64,000 bases of DNA from JBGSOV01 sp041738935 (GCA_041738935.1 JBGSOV010000021.1:62001-126000); one strand, 5' to 3'; counted from the stretch's first letter, positions 44,101 to 51,739 are shown. Numbers and translations are program-made. Notes: a model not told the origin generated them from the sequence alone.

Positions 44101-47100
44101 GCGTACTCGAAGTATTCGGCAAAAGTACGCGCGCCTTGGGTCAAATAATGATACTGTCCGTTGAGCCCAGGAATAATCACCGTCACATCCGGTTTGCCAT
44201 CAGCAGCAAAATCCGCCACCGAGAGATCTTTGCGAATCAAAAGCTTGATATCGAGCTGCTCGGTCATCTCTGCCGTAAACGTGAGCGTGCGCGATTCGCC
44301 TTTGTTGAGATTGATTCCCAAAATCCGCAACTGTCCTTGATCGAGCGTCTGCAGTCGCGGTTTGGCGCGAGCACTCGGCCACGAGTCAGGAACTTTGAGC
44401 GATTGTTCGCTGATCACGAGCGCGGGATTGAGCACATGCGCGAGCGAAAATAAAAGATCGCGATTCGTATTGTTGTCGAGTTTGAGCGTAAAAGTAACCT
44501 GATCACCCAAATTGACAGCTCCGCCGTTATCATCTTTCATGGTTAATTCGACACCCAACTTTTCTGCAACGGCAGGAAGCGGCGCAAAAAAAGCAATTGT
44601 TGAGAGTGCAGCAAGTCTGGTATCAGTGATATCTTCGGCAAAACTCTGCGGAAATTGCTGTTGTGCTTGCTCCAAAGCAGCAAATGTCGGATCGGTCAAA
44701 GTTGCTTCTTCGGTCATGTCTTCACTAATGAGGACATTATCTGCCGTCGTCAGTCCGTCGGCAGCCGAAATTGGCGCTTTGACATAGAGTGGAATTGTCT
44801 TATCGGTGCGTTCGGTAATACCAGGGAACGAAATGAGTGTATTATTGGTTGCCAGATTACCGGCTTCGATTTGTGTGCCAAACTCGCCCAACTCGGTCTG
44901 AGCCGTATCCGAAAAACCATCCGCCGATCCCCACGCCACGAGCACGCTGCCTTCGGCGCTTTGCAGCAGCAAATCATCAAAACCATCCGCATCAAAATCT
45001 GCTGTCTTGAGTTGAATAAATTCTCCCGTGGGCAGATTAAATTTGTCATCATTGCGATCAAGGACTTCTGTCTGATTGTGGAAAAACTTAATCTCATGTT
45101 GCTCGTTGAGTGCGATGATTTCATCAAAATTATCCAAATCAGAATCTAGCGCTGACGGAGAAGCAAAACCGGTTGCATCTGCTAAAATCTCGCCAATATC
45201 GCGAAATCCCAAATCGCCCATATTTTGGAGCACGCGCCCGCGCCCTTCTCCGGTCGGGAGGAGAATATCCGGATAATCATCGCCGTTGTAATCGTACTGA
45301 ACAGCAGTGGTAATTTTTTTGTCCGTATAGCGCGCGATTTCTTTGCCAACACCGCGATCAAAACCAGCAAAAAGTTTTGGTTCCCAGGTTGGCTCTGGAG
45401 ACGGCTCTTCGGTTGGCAATGCGCCGTCAGGCAATTCGGCAGCGTTTTCGTCAGGGAGTGTTGTCGGTGACGCTTCCGCCAAATCGGGCGGAATAATTTC
45501 TTCTTCAGGAATCACTTTTTGCAGTGGAATCCCCAATTGCACTGACGGATCACCGAGTAAAATTCCATTCGGTCCAACGCCAAAAGTTGCGGCTTCGCCA
45601 AGTGGTACGCCAGAAGCAAATTGCAGTGCAAAATTGTCATCAAGATGAAACCCAACGCCAAAAGTTTCTTCCGCAGTTTCAAAAAACTTTCCTCCCGATG
45701 GCAAAGGCGTGATTTTATCATCAGTCGTCACGGCAAAACCGCCGCTTCCGTTTTGATTATCAGGAACAGCAAAAAATTCTGTCGAACCAACAGGTGCATC
45801 AAGGAGCAAAATACTCGCGCCCGAAATTACAAAGTCTCCCACTGGCTGCCGATTACGCAGCAGCGTGATGACTGGAATATCCGAATCGGTTTCGTATCGC
45901 AAAGTAAAATTGTTGTCGAGAAGCCCAAAACTAATATTGGTATTCACTTCTAGGACGTCTTTGCCTTTGTAGGTAATAACCAGCTCATTTCCTTGTTGAC
46001 GAGACGAAATCTCGGCGTTGTCATCAAAATTGCGAAAAAAGATACCATCGCGTGTTTCGGTGCTTTCGCTGTTGTACGGCGCGGCAATGGCATTAGTACC
46101 CGAAAAACTCAGCGCATATTCGGCAATTTGTTCCGAATGAAAGCGATCAAAAATCCGCACTGTAAGTGGCGAATACGCCGCAATATTCGCTTCGAGTCCC
46201 CGCTCGAAGAGACGAAGCGCGCCGTTATTAAACACACTCAGGCGCGGCGCGGCGATATTCATCGGATTGATTGACGACAATACTGCTTGCGGTACATCAC
46301 CAAACAGAATTGCATTCGCAATCGGATCAGCACTTTTAGAAAAATCAGCGAAGTTGGATCCGAGCAAACTCATGGCGAGTGTGTTGGGATTGACCCTGCG
46401 CATTTCGGCAGTCGTAACACGAAATACCACCGGAAAACTCGTACGAAATGCACGATATCCCGGCGCTTCGACAAGCAGTCGAATGGTGTCCGTGCGATTT
46501 GGACTGGTAACACCAAAGCGATTATCACCGAGTGCGCGAACGCTCACGCCTTCGGCGGTTTCGGTGGTTGGCTTCAGCGAAACATTTTTTGGTGAAGTTG
46601 ATTTGACACCTGCCGCGCTTATTCCTGTTACTTCGAGAACCACTTCTTCATTGGCATACAAAACTTGTGGTGGACTCAGCAAAGCGAGTTGCGCTTCGCC
46701 GACTTCGTTCTCGGTATTTTTTTCTACACCGGCAAGTAAAAAATGCGCAGGCGCAAATCCATTGAGTGTCACAGTCAAAACACTCGAAGCATTTCCAATC
46801 ATGCGTACCGTGACTGTCCCCGAACCATTAGTGAGTGGAACATCTTCGGAGACGAGCTCTGCATTTGTCGGGTCAGAAACGCTGGCGAGCGCGCTTGCAG
46901 TATAGCCAGAGAGTTTGATACCATTTTGATTAAGCACACTTACGCGAAAGTTTTGGACAGTTGCATCATCGCTCCCCGTTTTTTCGAGCAGTAGTTTGCC
47001 ATCGCCAATCGCTGAAAACATCATTTCGGCATCGCCAAATTTTTCGGCAGAAACGCGGATTCCTGCTTTGCCATCACCCGTCATCGTTACCGGCAAGACA

Positions 47101-50100
47101 AACTCACCGCTAAAAGTCGTGTCGCTATATTCGGTACTGGAATTGGAGAATGGCGAATTTACGCTGATTTGCAAATCTCCAATCGGACGTGCAGTAAATG
47201 CCACGCCGCCAGTAACAAGCGAACCGTCTGGGTTTTCAAAGCGAATCGTGACGGACGAAGTGTCGCCTTCAAGTAAATAATTTCCCGATGTTCCGCTAAT
47301 CACAATGCGTGCGCCATTTGGTACTTGCGGCGCTCCGGCACTCCATGCATCACTATAAATATCGTAATCACTTTCGCCCAAAACACCAGTATAACTGCAC
47401 TGCGACGACATTTCGATGCTCAGTGGCTTGCTCATGGTGTCATCAAGCCAACACTGCATGGCAGGGAGCCATTCGGTAATAGGAACGCCTTTCATATAGG
47501 CATCTTCCGAACATTGGTTTTCTTCTGTAGGTGGCTCTTCTTCGAGCGGAGCTGTTCCTTCGCCATCTATAGGAATTTCTGGCTCTTCTTCTAGTACGAC
47601 TTCGGCAGGATACAATCCGTCCCAATCGGCATCATCGCCTTTGATATAGACACGATCTTTGCCGCCCCACCAGATTTCATCTGCATTTCCTAAAGCGCGC
47701 ATACTGCTAAATTCAAAACCGTTTGAGTTTCCTTTCAGATACTCGGGCGTGTTGTTGCCAAAAAACAGTTCGAGCGCCCGTACATGTTTTTGGTCAGAAT
47801 TATATGAGCGCCATTTGCCAAATTCTTCGAGTGGTTCGGTGCCAAACTTGGTGACGAGTTGGTCAAAATAGGGCGTCAAAAAGCCGACTCCCGGATCAGG
47901 TGCAACAGCAAAAGTAATTTGTTGCGGATACCAGCGTTGCAAATTTGGCATCGGAAAATATTCGAGACAATACGGACTCAGCGGATTATTGACACATTGT
48001 GGACTTGGCGGAGCCGTCCATGTCGTAAGACTCGCTCCTTCTTGCGCGACAAACTCTTGGTACGACAAGATATCATTTTGATCAATATCCAAATCCAGAT
48101 TTTGATAGTCAAGCGGGTCGACGATGTTTTGGAACATACTTTCGATTTGCTGCCGCAGATCAGCAGGCGCGTTATCGATATATTCAATCCAGAGATCATT
48201 GCGATCGCCAGTATTCGAAAAGCGACTCTGCAACAGTTTTTCCGCTTCCGTCCAGACTTGATCAATCTGATATTCGAGGTACGGCATTCCTTGATACGGT
48301 TCGACATTCCATTTTTCGGTGACATATCCTTCGCGAATCGGCACTGGCGTAAGCGGCGTCGCGATGGGTGTTGGCGCTGGCTCTTCGCCTTCTACCGGAA
48401 TTGGTGTGGGAGCAACCGAAGGAATCGGCGGATTGATGTTGGTTTTCGTTGGTGCCAAGTGATATTCGCGCGGCTGAGATTTGAGAAAGCCGACATAACT
48501 AATCAGATTTGAGCGCAGGTTTTGAATACGAATTTGCTTTTCGACATCGGCGTACGCTGTATGAAATTTGGCTTCTGTAGTCGAACCATTTTCTGCCAAA
48601 AATTCGTTCTCGATTAAATCTGGTAAATAGATTTTGATACCATTGCCGCCCGGACCTCGGTACGAAATCGCATGATTTTCGTCTGCAGGAATCGCGCCCG
48701 AGATTGTTTTTTTGATTGCCGCAGCAATAGTCTCTGGGCGAGGTTCGTTGTGCAAGATTGTCGAAGGAATTTCGGCAGTCGTAAATTGTAGCTTGGTACG
48801 CGGCATATCATCGACAACTTTGTAATCTTCAGTTGCAATCCAGATTTTGGGTTTACTAATGCGAGTGCATTCGAGAAAGTTTTTTTGTGACCACTGGGTT
48901 TCAAGTTGTCCACCAATCGGATCCCAAATTGGCTCGTCAGCAGCATTATTGACACATTTTTCAGGAGTGAAGGAATTAAGAAAACAACAGCCGCCATATG
49001 GATCGCAAGCGTCTTTGTCGCCACTGAGCATTCGTTTATCAAACCGATTAAGCAGATGCGTCAGTTCGACGAGTTGACGATTGTCACCGATTTCACGCGG
49101 TGATTCTGGTTTTTCTCCGCGGATAATCGAGCATTGTTCTGCCTCGTGAACATATTTGAGTTTTCTGCCATTCAGTTGATTATCGTAGGTATCTAGTCGT
49201 TCGCGGCGATCGCCATTTTTGGTATATGACCAATCTTGCACAACAGATGTCAACATTTCGACTGGACGCTGAATATTAGTGTCGATATGGTCAAACAGAA
49301 GTTGCTCGGCTTCGGCTTCCATCTCGCGCAAAAACTCTTTGGACATAATATCCATCCCACTTATATATGTTGGCAATGTGCCGACATTTCCTTCGGTAAT
49401 CATCCAGCGACCGCTCCCCTTAACGAGCGGGTCAGCAATACTAAAAAAACTACTCGCGACTTTGACAAAATGTGGCAAATACTGACGAATATATTGATGA
49501 GTCAGCGAATCAGGATACGGAAAATCATCGCTCGTTTCTTCTTCACCTTGCATCTGCTTTTGCGCATTTGGAAAAGCTGACAAGTCGATATCGGCGTTTA
49601 CCCCCGCAGCAAACAACGCACGAACATCTTCGTAGAGTGGAAAATTGTAACGATAATGGGCGATATCACTCGCAAAGATTCCCTCGGCGGCTTCGTACAT
49701 CCAAAGCATCAAAGGGTGCAAACCGGTATATTCGCCAATCAAATCAGCAAAAAAGAGAGTTTGATCTGGCGCTGCAGTCTCGCCAGTATGATAGGCGTGG
49801 TTTTTATCAAAATATTGGCTGAGCCATTCGTTTTCTGTTTTGGAGGCATCGCCAGGTGCCCTAATAACGCCATGAAAAACCTCTGCCTGCATCTGGCTGC
49901 TGCCAGTATTGGGAACAAATATGTCCGTGTTGTCTTGCCAAATAAACGCCGGCGACTCGAAGTCAGTATACGGAAAAACAGAAACAGCGTCATTTTGAGC
50001 AGTGCGCACGATCGGCAGCGGCACGTCACCAATGAGCACGACTCCACTTAGGCGAAACTTGCCCTGTCCGCGCTCGTGTCCTTCGAGATATAATTTTTCG

Positions 50101-50411
50101 AGGACAGCAAAAATATCACCAGGTGATTCGGCAGAAGAGACAGGCAAAACAAGCGTTCGCGTTCGCGGCAATGCTGCTTGCAGGTCTTCGGCATAACGAT
50201 AGATTTTTCCGGTGAGCAGTGATTTATCATCTGGATCACCTTCAAACAAAGTATTATTGACGAGCAATACTACCAACTTGTTTTCGGTCTCGGCGGTTGC
50301 TGCCGCAGTACGGCGATAATCAACAATCAAAGGAATCAACAAGACGACCATACACACCATTGCGATTATCTTTTGCCACAGCCGAAATATTGTCGTGTTG
50401 GTGTTTTTCAT
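38118..50411 (-). CDS. Giant SLH-anchored surface protein (4,097 residues)
   Basis: A 12.3-kb gene, a fifth of the window. An N-terminal hydrophobic span (about 12-32) is followed by a domain resembling gingipain/C25-type peptidases (KLVVLLVNNTLFEG, RLSGVVLIGDVPLPIV at about 45-150); no catalytic His-Cys pair is evident, so activity is doubtful. Ig-like domains lie around 1030-1400. FG-GAP/VCBS-like repeats (YDYNGDDYPDILLP, FDADGFDDLLL) lie around 1690-1830. Calcium-type DTDGDGVPDKYLNDTNGDD and DTDEDGYPDSWDE loops follow near 2115-2165. Then come a Gly-rich and Cys-rich region, helical stretches, a Pro-rich PxIPxxPxLP stretch at about 2760-2860, a PKD domain near 3475-3535, and three SLH domains at about 3810-3990 (FADGSFRPDAPLSRAEF, FADKTFKPDISITRAEA, YPDEAITRGEF). 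SLH domains bind secondary wall polymer. It heads a five-gene coupled operon. Confidence 0.9.
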   Translation of the reverse strand: MKNTNTTIFRLWQKIIAMVCMVVLLIPLIVDYRRTAAATAETENKLVVLLVNNTLFEGDPDDKSLLTGKIYRYAEDLQAALPRTRTLVLPVSSAESPGDIFAVLEKLYLEGHERGQGKFRLSGVVLIGDVPLPIVRTAQNDAVSVFPYTDFESPAFIWQDNTDIFVPNTGSSQMQAEVFHGVIRAPGDASKTENEWLSQYFDKNHAYHTGETAAPDQTLFFADLIGEYTGLHPLMLWMYEAAEGIFASDIAHYRYNFPLYEDVRALFAAGVNADIDLSAFPNAQKQMQGEEETSDDFPYPDSLTHQYIRQYLPHFVKVASSFFSIADPLVKGSGRWMITEGNVGTLPTYISGMDIMSKEFLREMEAEAEQLLFDHIDTNIQRPVEMLTSVVQDWSYTKNGDRRERLDTYDNQLNGRKLKYVHEAEQCSIIRGEKPESPREIGDNRQLVELTHLLNRFDKRMLSGDKDACDPYGGCCFLNSFTPEKCVNNAADEPIWDPIGGQLETQWSQKNFLECTRISKPKIWIATEDYKVVDDMPRTKLQFTTAEIPSTILHNEPRPETIAAAIKKTISGAIPADENHAISYRGPGGNGIKIYLPDLIENEFLAENGSTTEAKFHTAYADVEKQIRIQNLRSNLISYVGFLKSQPREYHLAPTKTNINPPIPSVAPTPIPVEGEEPAPTPIATPLTPVPIREGYVTEKWNVEPYQGMPYLEYQIDQVWTEAEKLLQSRFSNTGDRNDLWIEYIDNAPADLRQQIESMFQNIVDPLDYQNLDLDIDQNDILSYQEFVAQEGASLTTWTAPPSPQCVNNPLSPYCLEYFPMPNLQRWYPQQITFAVAPDPGVGFLTPYFDQLVTKFGTEPLEEFGKWRSYNSDQKHVRALELFFGNNTPEYLKGNSNGFEFSSMRALGNADEIWWGGKDRVYIKGDDADWDGLYPAEVVLEEEPEIPIDGEGTAPLEEEPPTEENQCSEDAYMKGVPITEWLPAMQCWLDDTMSKPLSIEMSSQCSYTGVLGESDYDIYSDAWSAGAPQVPNGARIVISGTSGNYLLEGDTSSVTIRFENPDGSLVTGGVAFTARPIGDLQISVNSPFSNSSTEYSDTTFSGEFVLPVTMTGDGKAGIRVSAEKFGDAEMMFSAIGDGKLLLEKTGSDDATVQNFRVSVLNQNGIKLSGYTASALASVSDPTNAELVSEDVPLTNGSGTVTVRMIGNASSVLTVTLNGFAPAHFLLAGVEKNTENEVGEAQLALLSPPQVLYANEEVVLEVTGISAAGVKSTSPKNVSLKPTTETAEGVSVRALGDNRFGVTSPNRTDTIRLLVEAPGYRAFRTSFPVVFRVTTAEMRRVNPNTLAMSLLGSNFADFSKSADPIANAILFGDVPQAVLSSINPMNIAAPRLSVFNNGALRLFERGLEANIAAYSPLTVRIFDRFHSEQIAEYALSFSGTNAIAAPYNSESTETRDGIFFRNFDDNAEISSRQQGNELVITYKGKDVLEVNTNISFGLLDNNFTLRYETDSDIPVITLLRNRQPVGDFVISGASILLLDAPVGSTEFFAVPDNQNGSGGFAVTTDDKITPLPSGGKFFETAEETFGVGFHLDDNFALQFASGVPLGEAATFGVGPNGILLGDPSVQLGIPLQKVIPEEEIIPPDLAEASPTTLPDENAAELPDGALPTEEPSPEPTWEPKLFAGFDRGVGKEIARYTDKKITTAVQYDYNGDDYPDILLPTGEGRGRVLQNMGDLGFRDIGEILADATGFASPSALDSDLDNFDEIIALNEQHEIKFFHNQTEVLDRNDDKFNLPTGEFIQLKTADFDADGFDDLLLQSAEGSVLVAWGSADGFSDTAQTELGEFGTQIEAGNLATNNTLISFPGITERTDKTIPLYVKAPISAADGLTTADNVLISEDMTEEATLTDPTFAALEQAQQQFPQSFAEDITDTRLAALSTIAFFAPLPAVAEKLGVELTMKDDNGGAVNLGDQVTFTLKLDNNTNRDLLFSLAHVLNPALVISEQSLKVPDSWPSARAKPRLQTLDQGQLRILGINLNKGESRTLTFTAEMTEQLDIKLLIRKDLSVADFAADGKPDVTVIIPGLNGQYHYLTQGARTFAEYFEYASATEAAEIFGEMTDTDGDGVPDKYLNDTNGDDTIDVADQVFNEFKTDTDEDGYPDSWDEMQGIWEDYQNEDWDNALEQFKDIGDEIMSYTACDGGCLNLPINFAFLVPGTFNLFETLAKKVGGIKEAMGGGGGGPSVPGVDLQVAPELQQFVSGAQQAVSGLFGPGGGAGGLMDKVSGFVDETATEVTDLLKRVQEGLGLPAGVIVGSPVFGTLRNFPFVCSGAPCYAMNSIFRMYVSPTLTGGVGVAFCIGEFPGSYCKAFAPAKLNLPICDEPKSNRGVVNQTDSDSCSFSNHQSSKAKVTKKDGGFRGLLQMLETQGSYSITYDTGINRRVMPFPWNWLYEQVAEFQAMFSLPSVTVYYPDMSGWSPKSFRDRFSDLYDDIDTRVGEVSDGLADIGSDVSEAVTTLPAKTTKIFVPEKTAATGVDRDWLAEAKTASKEIMGYKKDIETNLNTFNDLYSAISELPLIRLEPQVVHIKVPYLSRAQILAIMADLEEWVVDAQSELDRVRENWTSCPAGTPIETCSKQQALLDHVNGNTNKLIATARTNINTLKEYLNLPEIIGSIDMSIAQWLSQILCFLDTTVFSLMHWYVLNKQRLEAWIELYFFMEEIVSSWEIIKDFFLDYESFCHDCRVDRGGLVLSTFQIFMGVIPTPPIVRFPRLPNITLDLTQIKGGVTIPVPKPDIRFVPVIFPKVPRLSLPDSPSLGIDLPGIPLIPKISAVPPVPPFPEIPIIELPDLPPPPRIPDLPDFIGDFLELAKPFLYIYCLYKNGIFPHPEIDLKSVIEDLTMRPVLSMTNFDFSGALFEDFQIPSVRELSIELQMNLDMYAADYLVDAMRAAVLPWNTAATDLRLQGEIIKRDMYNTLQLMQYNIEEIPDQNIDLTQGTDAATKSSPLTPFFAKLTGALQDESKFYAVSDLRKKYGGTAVRLPDQFPIVDQINALRGDIARLQDNLLEEHKVLLATRDVTRLKGNFAADSKLASTIYEASIGGGLPEISTFKPQSADASSHAVSDFLTDLEARAAELVPVTQPSLAGANEVLNIPSAVSEQDLVGSGSDIVQQEGYFGQCSLDGEALSARVLYHQEFADSINTNLMIDLDLDGDEEMIFVTETGVYVKENHTIQNPAFHFTTAPEIGSFAAFVPVQEAVKNIRVISRADGAKVTFEPRYDGDLLGIEITAREQKSGYEHDNQADGGGAVLTALLVPTRFLVTDKTYDSFVPNDTFQIGPWQYSGTLFVQEFVNQQIELPLPIDRFWHIRIREIRTDGFSTGSEIFLAAPETAIDTQAPIILGNLQSEAVIYEDVDLSVPIFDDGSSINAHEYNADASDQTIESAGFDSPIDLFDNPLETGSAVLDPDDPQSYPNALSVKDFGFVPEAGVKIEWDINGDGMMDASGDSISFRPKRPGKHELTIRATDPSGNVSEEKVVIDVAVPRISLSSEELLSGKISGQIDPGYAGMPFAILRERDGRSEVLQTASADDDGKYRTERFGKFEIADFDFSPGVELRDEDGTVLASVDRGTGRVLFSTDQLSLSASSLGEVRVVEDVTGRILFSLQQITDGNTDVQIVSEPLDLGAPEKISQGVYLIDDNPNDALRAGSLPGNAPSFAGGAVIFADSQSVAVVSALGEIFLLDNTRYRLQIKKSEAATDPVILQLVDIEGDVNFDIFVSTAGERLFLTKAKSSDVDVPQISAIPSESLASEEIFSNNKPFADVPSSHPAFEAIEILRNKKIVQGFADGSFRPDAPLSRAEFVKMTLAAALCRECALDSPAENNEAPSIFTDVFGSAWYRFCVELANDLGIINGFADKTFKPDISITRAEAAAILLRTAKIPLTSGTLEQVSDLPLDAWYLAEMITAIDIGLVPVHFGKVYPDEAITRGEFAQMATKVLSTNACQAPGPVDQGVTQDLCPQVPENANAQNNTDGCPEFDFESAFVGKPAGTYITSSITTNTFPMLDFSADIIPNDRFSVAIMSEDNSEIYAQSAKYEIPLDFIAPQ

Positions 50412-50483
50412 TTCTCACTCTTGTGATTTTTGTGTTTTGATTTGCTGCAAACGAGTCTAACTGCAGACACAATTTTTCAAGAG

Positions 50484-50492
50484 ATTGTACCA
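50484..50492 (-). promoter_or_regulatory. Extended -10 promoter candidate of the giant-protein operon
   Basis: Minus strand TGGTACAAT, an extended -10, about 72 bases upstream of the ATG at 50411. The -35 region is T-rich without a clear hexamer. Similar to the TGGTATAAT at 28361. The rest of 50412-50728 is AT-rich; it contains a 65-codon minus-strand frame (50564-50761) that I do not accept as a gene. Confidence 0.4.
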
Positions 50493-50728
50493 GTTTTTTA
50501 TCAAAAAAACCAGTTCTGCAAGCCCTTTAATCGCGGTTATTGCTTGCGTATTTTGTAAGGAATTTAATAATATACTTTGCGCAATGATGGAGATGTAATT
50601 TTACGGTCAAAAGCTGCATGTAAAATTTTTGCTGCAACGAAAAATTTATCTACTCCAACCACGGCATCAAGGATTGAAATTTCTTTCATTTCCATTTGCT
50701 GAAACCATTGTCCTAAGAATCGTCTAAC

Positions 50729-50817
50729 ACCTGAGCCGGAGCAGGTGTTCTGCTGTTTCACCTGCTCCTTGTGTTTTGTTTTGTGGGAACGCGAGGTATA
50801 ATCTCATCACATTTCCT
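50729..50817 (+). repeat. 89-bp terminator-plus-promoter repeat, copy 1
   Basis: Identical over 89 bases to 51522-51610. It contains a terminator hairpin (stem GGAGCAGGTG/CACCTGCTCC at 50738-50768 followed by T-rich TTGTGTTTTGTTTTG) and, 28 bases later, a -10 TATAAT at 50797-50802. A TTTTGT 17 bp before it is the only -35 candidate. It insulates and then drives the gene that follows at 50830. Confidence 0.85.
50738..50780 (+). terminator. Terminator inside repeat copy 1
   Basis: Perfect 10-bp GC-rich stem, 11-base loop and a T-rich tail on the plus strand. There is no plus-strand gene directly upstream here, so the cassette seems to have been copied as a unit. Confidence 0.75.
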
Positions 50818-50829
50818 ACATTTTCTTTT

Positions 50830-51144
50830 ATGACAAACCATCTCCCAAACAGGAAGGACGGGGTGAAGCAGCAGAACACACCCGTCCGGCGAAGAGCGTC
50901 TGTCATGGACCTGCTTATCATCTTCGGCATCACCTTCCTCATCGTCGCCCGGCATGACATCTGGCGCTTCCTCACTCGTCCTGCGCGTGACGCTCGTGCC
51001 CGACGGCAGCGCGAACGCCAGCAGCGTGCTATCGAGAAGCGTTTTCAAGAACAAGCCATCGAGCAACGCGCTCGCGAACAACGCGAAGCCCGCGAACGCG
51101 CCGAGCAGCTCGAGGAGATCAAACGCATGCTCCGGGATCTCTAG
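50830..51144 (+). CDS. Small membrane protein with Arg/Glu-rich coiled coil
   Basis: 104 residues from the ATG at 50830. An upstream ATG lies within the -10 region of the repeat and cannot be used from that promoter. The N-terminal 25 residues are basic and polar, then one membrane span MDLLIIFGITFLIVARHDIW (26-45). The rest is a highly charged helix with Arg-x-x-Gln-Arg-Glu repeats (RARRQRERQQRAIEKRFQEQ onward), likely a coiled coil. Codon use is markedly GC-rich in this part, unlike the neighbours. The design resembles small coiled-coil membrane adaptors, but no family is known. Confidence 0.55.
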   Translation: MTNHLPNRKDGVKQQNTPVRRRASVMDLLIIFGITFLIVARHDIWRFLTRPARDARARRQRERQQRAIEKRFQEQAIEQRAREQREARERAEQLEEIKRMLRDL

Positions 51145-51232
51145 TCATGTTGCGGAAAAACCGCTTTCCGGAATTCGTCTTGACGAAACCGGATAAAACT
51201 CAGGATACTAATACCTTCCTTTTTTCTAGACC

Positions 51233-51430
51233 ATGACTGAAGCAACACGCAGACACAATCCCGATGGAGAATATCCTTTTGGTCGCGTCACCCCTTCTGA
51301 TTCTGAAGGCGGTAGACATTCTAAGGATTTGACTCCATTGGCTGAGGCATATAGGCGCAATTTGTGTGAAGCTATCAAGAATAGCCGAATTGTCGGTGCT
51401 GGCACGCATGACAGCACAAACCCCTGCTGA
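51233..51430 (+). CDS. Small protein, possibly frameshifted with the next frame
   Basis: 65 residues, ATG at 51233, TGA at 51428. Polar N-terminus (MTEATRRHNPDGEYPFGRV), then a helical part LTPLAEAYRRNLCEAIKNSRIV, ending in a short unrelated tail. The +1 frame that overlaps its end continues as another helical segment (51408-51527) with no stop between 51366 and 51525. One frameshift would join both into a protein of about 95 residues. Either two tiny overlapping genes or one broken gene. Confidence 0.4.
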   Translation: MTEATRRHNPDGEYPFGRVTPSDSEGGRHSKDLTPLAEAYRRNLCEAIKNSRIVGAGTHDSTNPC

Positions 51431-51527
51431 TGCCGAGCGGTTCGAGCGTTTAAAAGGGGCACTCAATCAACATGCGCAGGAAACTCTCGCGCATGTATCA
51501 GGAGATTTCCCAGAAAACCCAACCTGA
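51408..51527 (+). CDS. Small frame overlapping the previous one; possible 3' part of a split gene
   Basis: 39 residues from the ATG (open in frame back to a GTG at 51366). Sequence MTAQTPADAERFERLKGALN and on, helical and charged. It ends at a TGA located in the first bases of repeat copy 2, whose terminator would follow at once. This position suits the natural 3' end of a gene, which favours the split-gene view. Confidence 0.35.
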   Translation: MTAQTPADAERFERLKGALNQHAQETLAHVSGDFPENPT

Positions 51528-51610
51528 GCCGGAGCAGGTGTTCTGCTGTTTCACCTGCTCCTTGTGTTTTGTTTTGTGGGAACGCGAGGTATAATCTCAT
51601 CACATTTCCT
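51522..51610 (+). repeat. 89-bp terminator-plus-promoter repeat, copy 2
   Basis: Identical to 50729-50817, 793 bp downstream in direct orientation. Terminator stem at 51531-51561, -10 TATAAT at 51590-51595. Here the terminator closes the small genes upstream and the promoter serves 51614 and probably the lipoprotein at 51740. Confidence 0.85.
51531..51573 (+). terminator. Terminator inside repeat copy 2
   Basis: Same GGAGCAGGTG/CACCTGCTCC stem and T-rich tail as in copy 1; only four bases separate the preceding TGA from the stem. Confidence 0.8.
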
Positions 51611-51613
51611 GTA

Positions 51614-51724
51614 ATGTATTTCATGATCTCCGTACAGCCAAACAAGAAAAGATCGGGCTCTGCTTCTGCTCTCAAGATTGAAAGCAGAGAAAGCTATGAG
51701 GATTTTTACCTGAACCGCTTATAA
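51614..51724 (+). CDS. Possible 36-residue basic peptide
   Basis: ATG 18 bases after the -10 box of repeat copy 2, TAA at 51722. Sequence begins MYFMISVQPNKKRSGSASAL and ends FYLNRL. Basic, no membrane span. It is the first open frame behind the promoter and ends 15 bp before the lipoprotein ATG. It may be a leader peptide or chance. Confidence 0.3.
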   Translation: MYFMISVQPNKKRSGSASALKIESRESYEDFYLNRL

Positions 51725-51739
51725 TATTTCCGAATTGAG

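Larger units (their letters stand above)
50412..50829. other. Non-coding boundary region upstream of the giant operon
   Basis: 418 bp. It holds the giant-operon promoter candidate and, at its right end, the first copy of the 89-bp terminator-promoter repeat. Between about 50500 and 50728 no gene, RNA or repeat is recognised. Confidence 0.5.

Noticed and set aside
50564..50761. 65-codon minus-strand frame upstream of the giant operon
   Set aside because: Its 5' end lies inside the terminator-promoter repeat, it resembles no family, and no promoter or start signal supports it.
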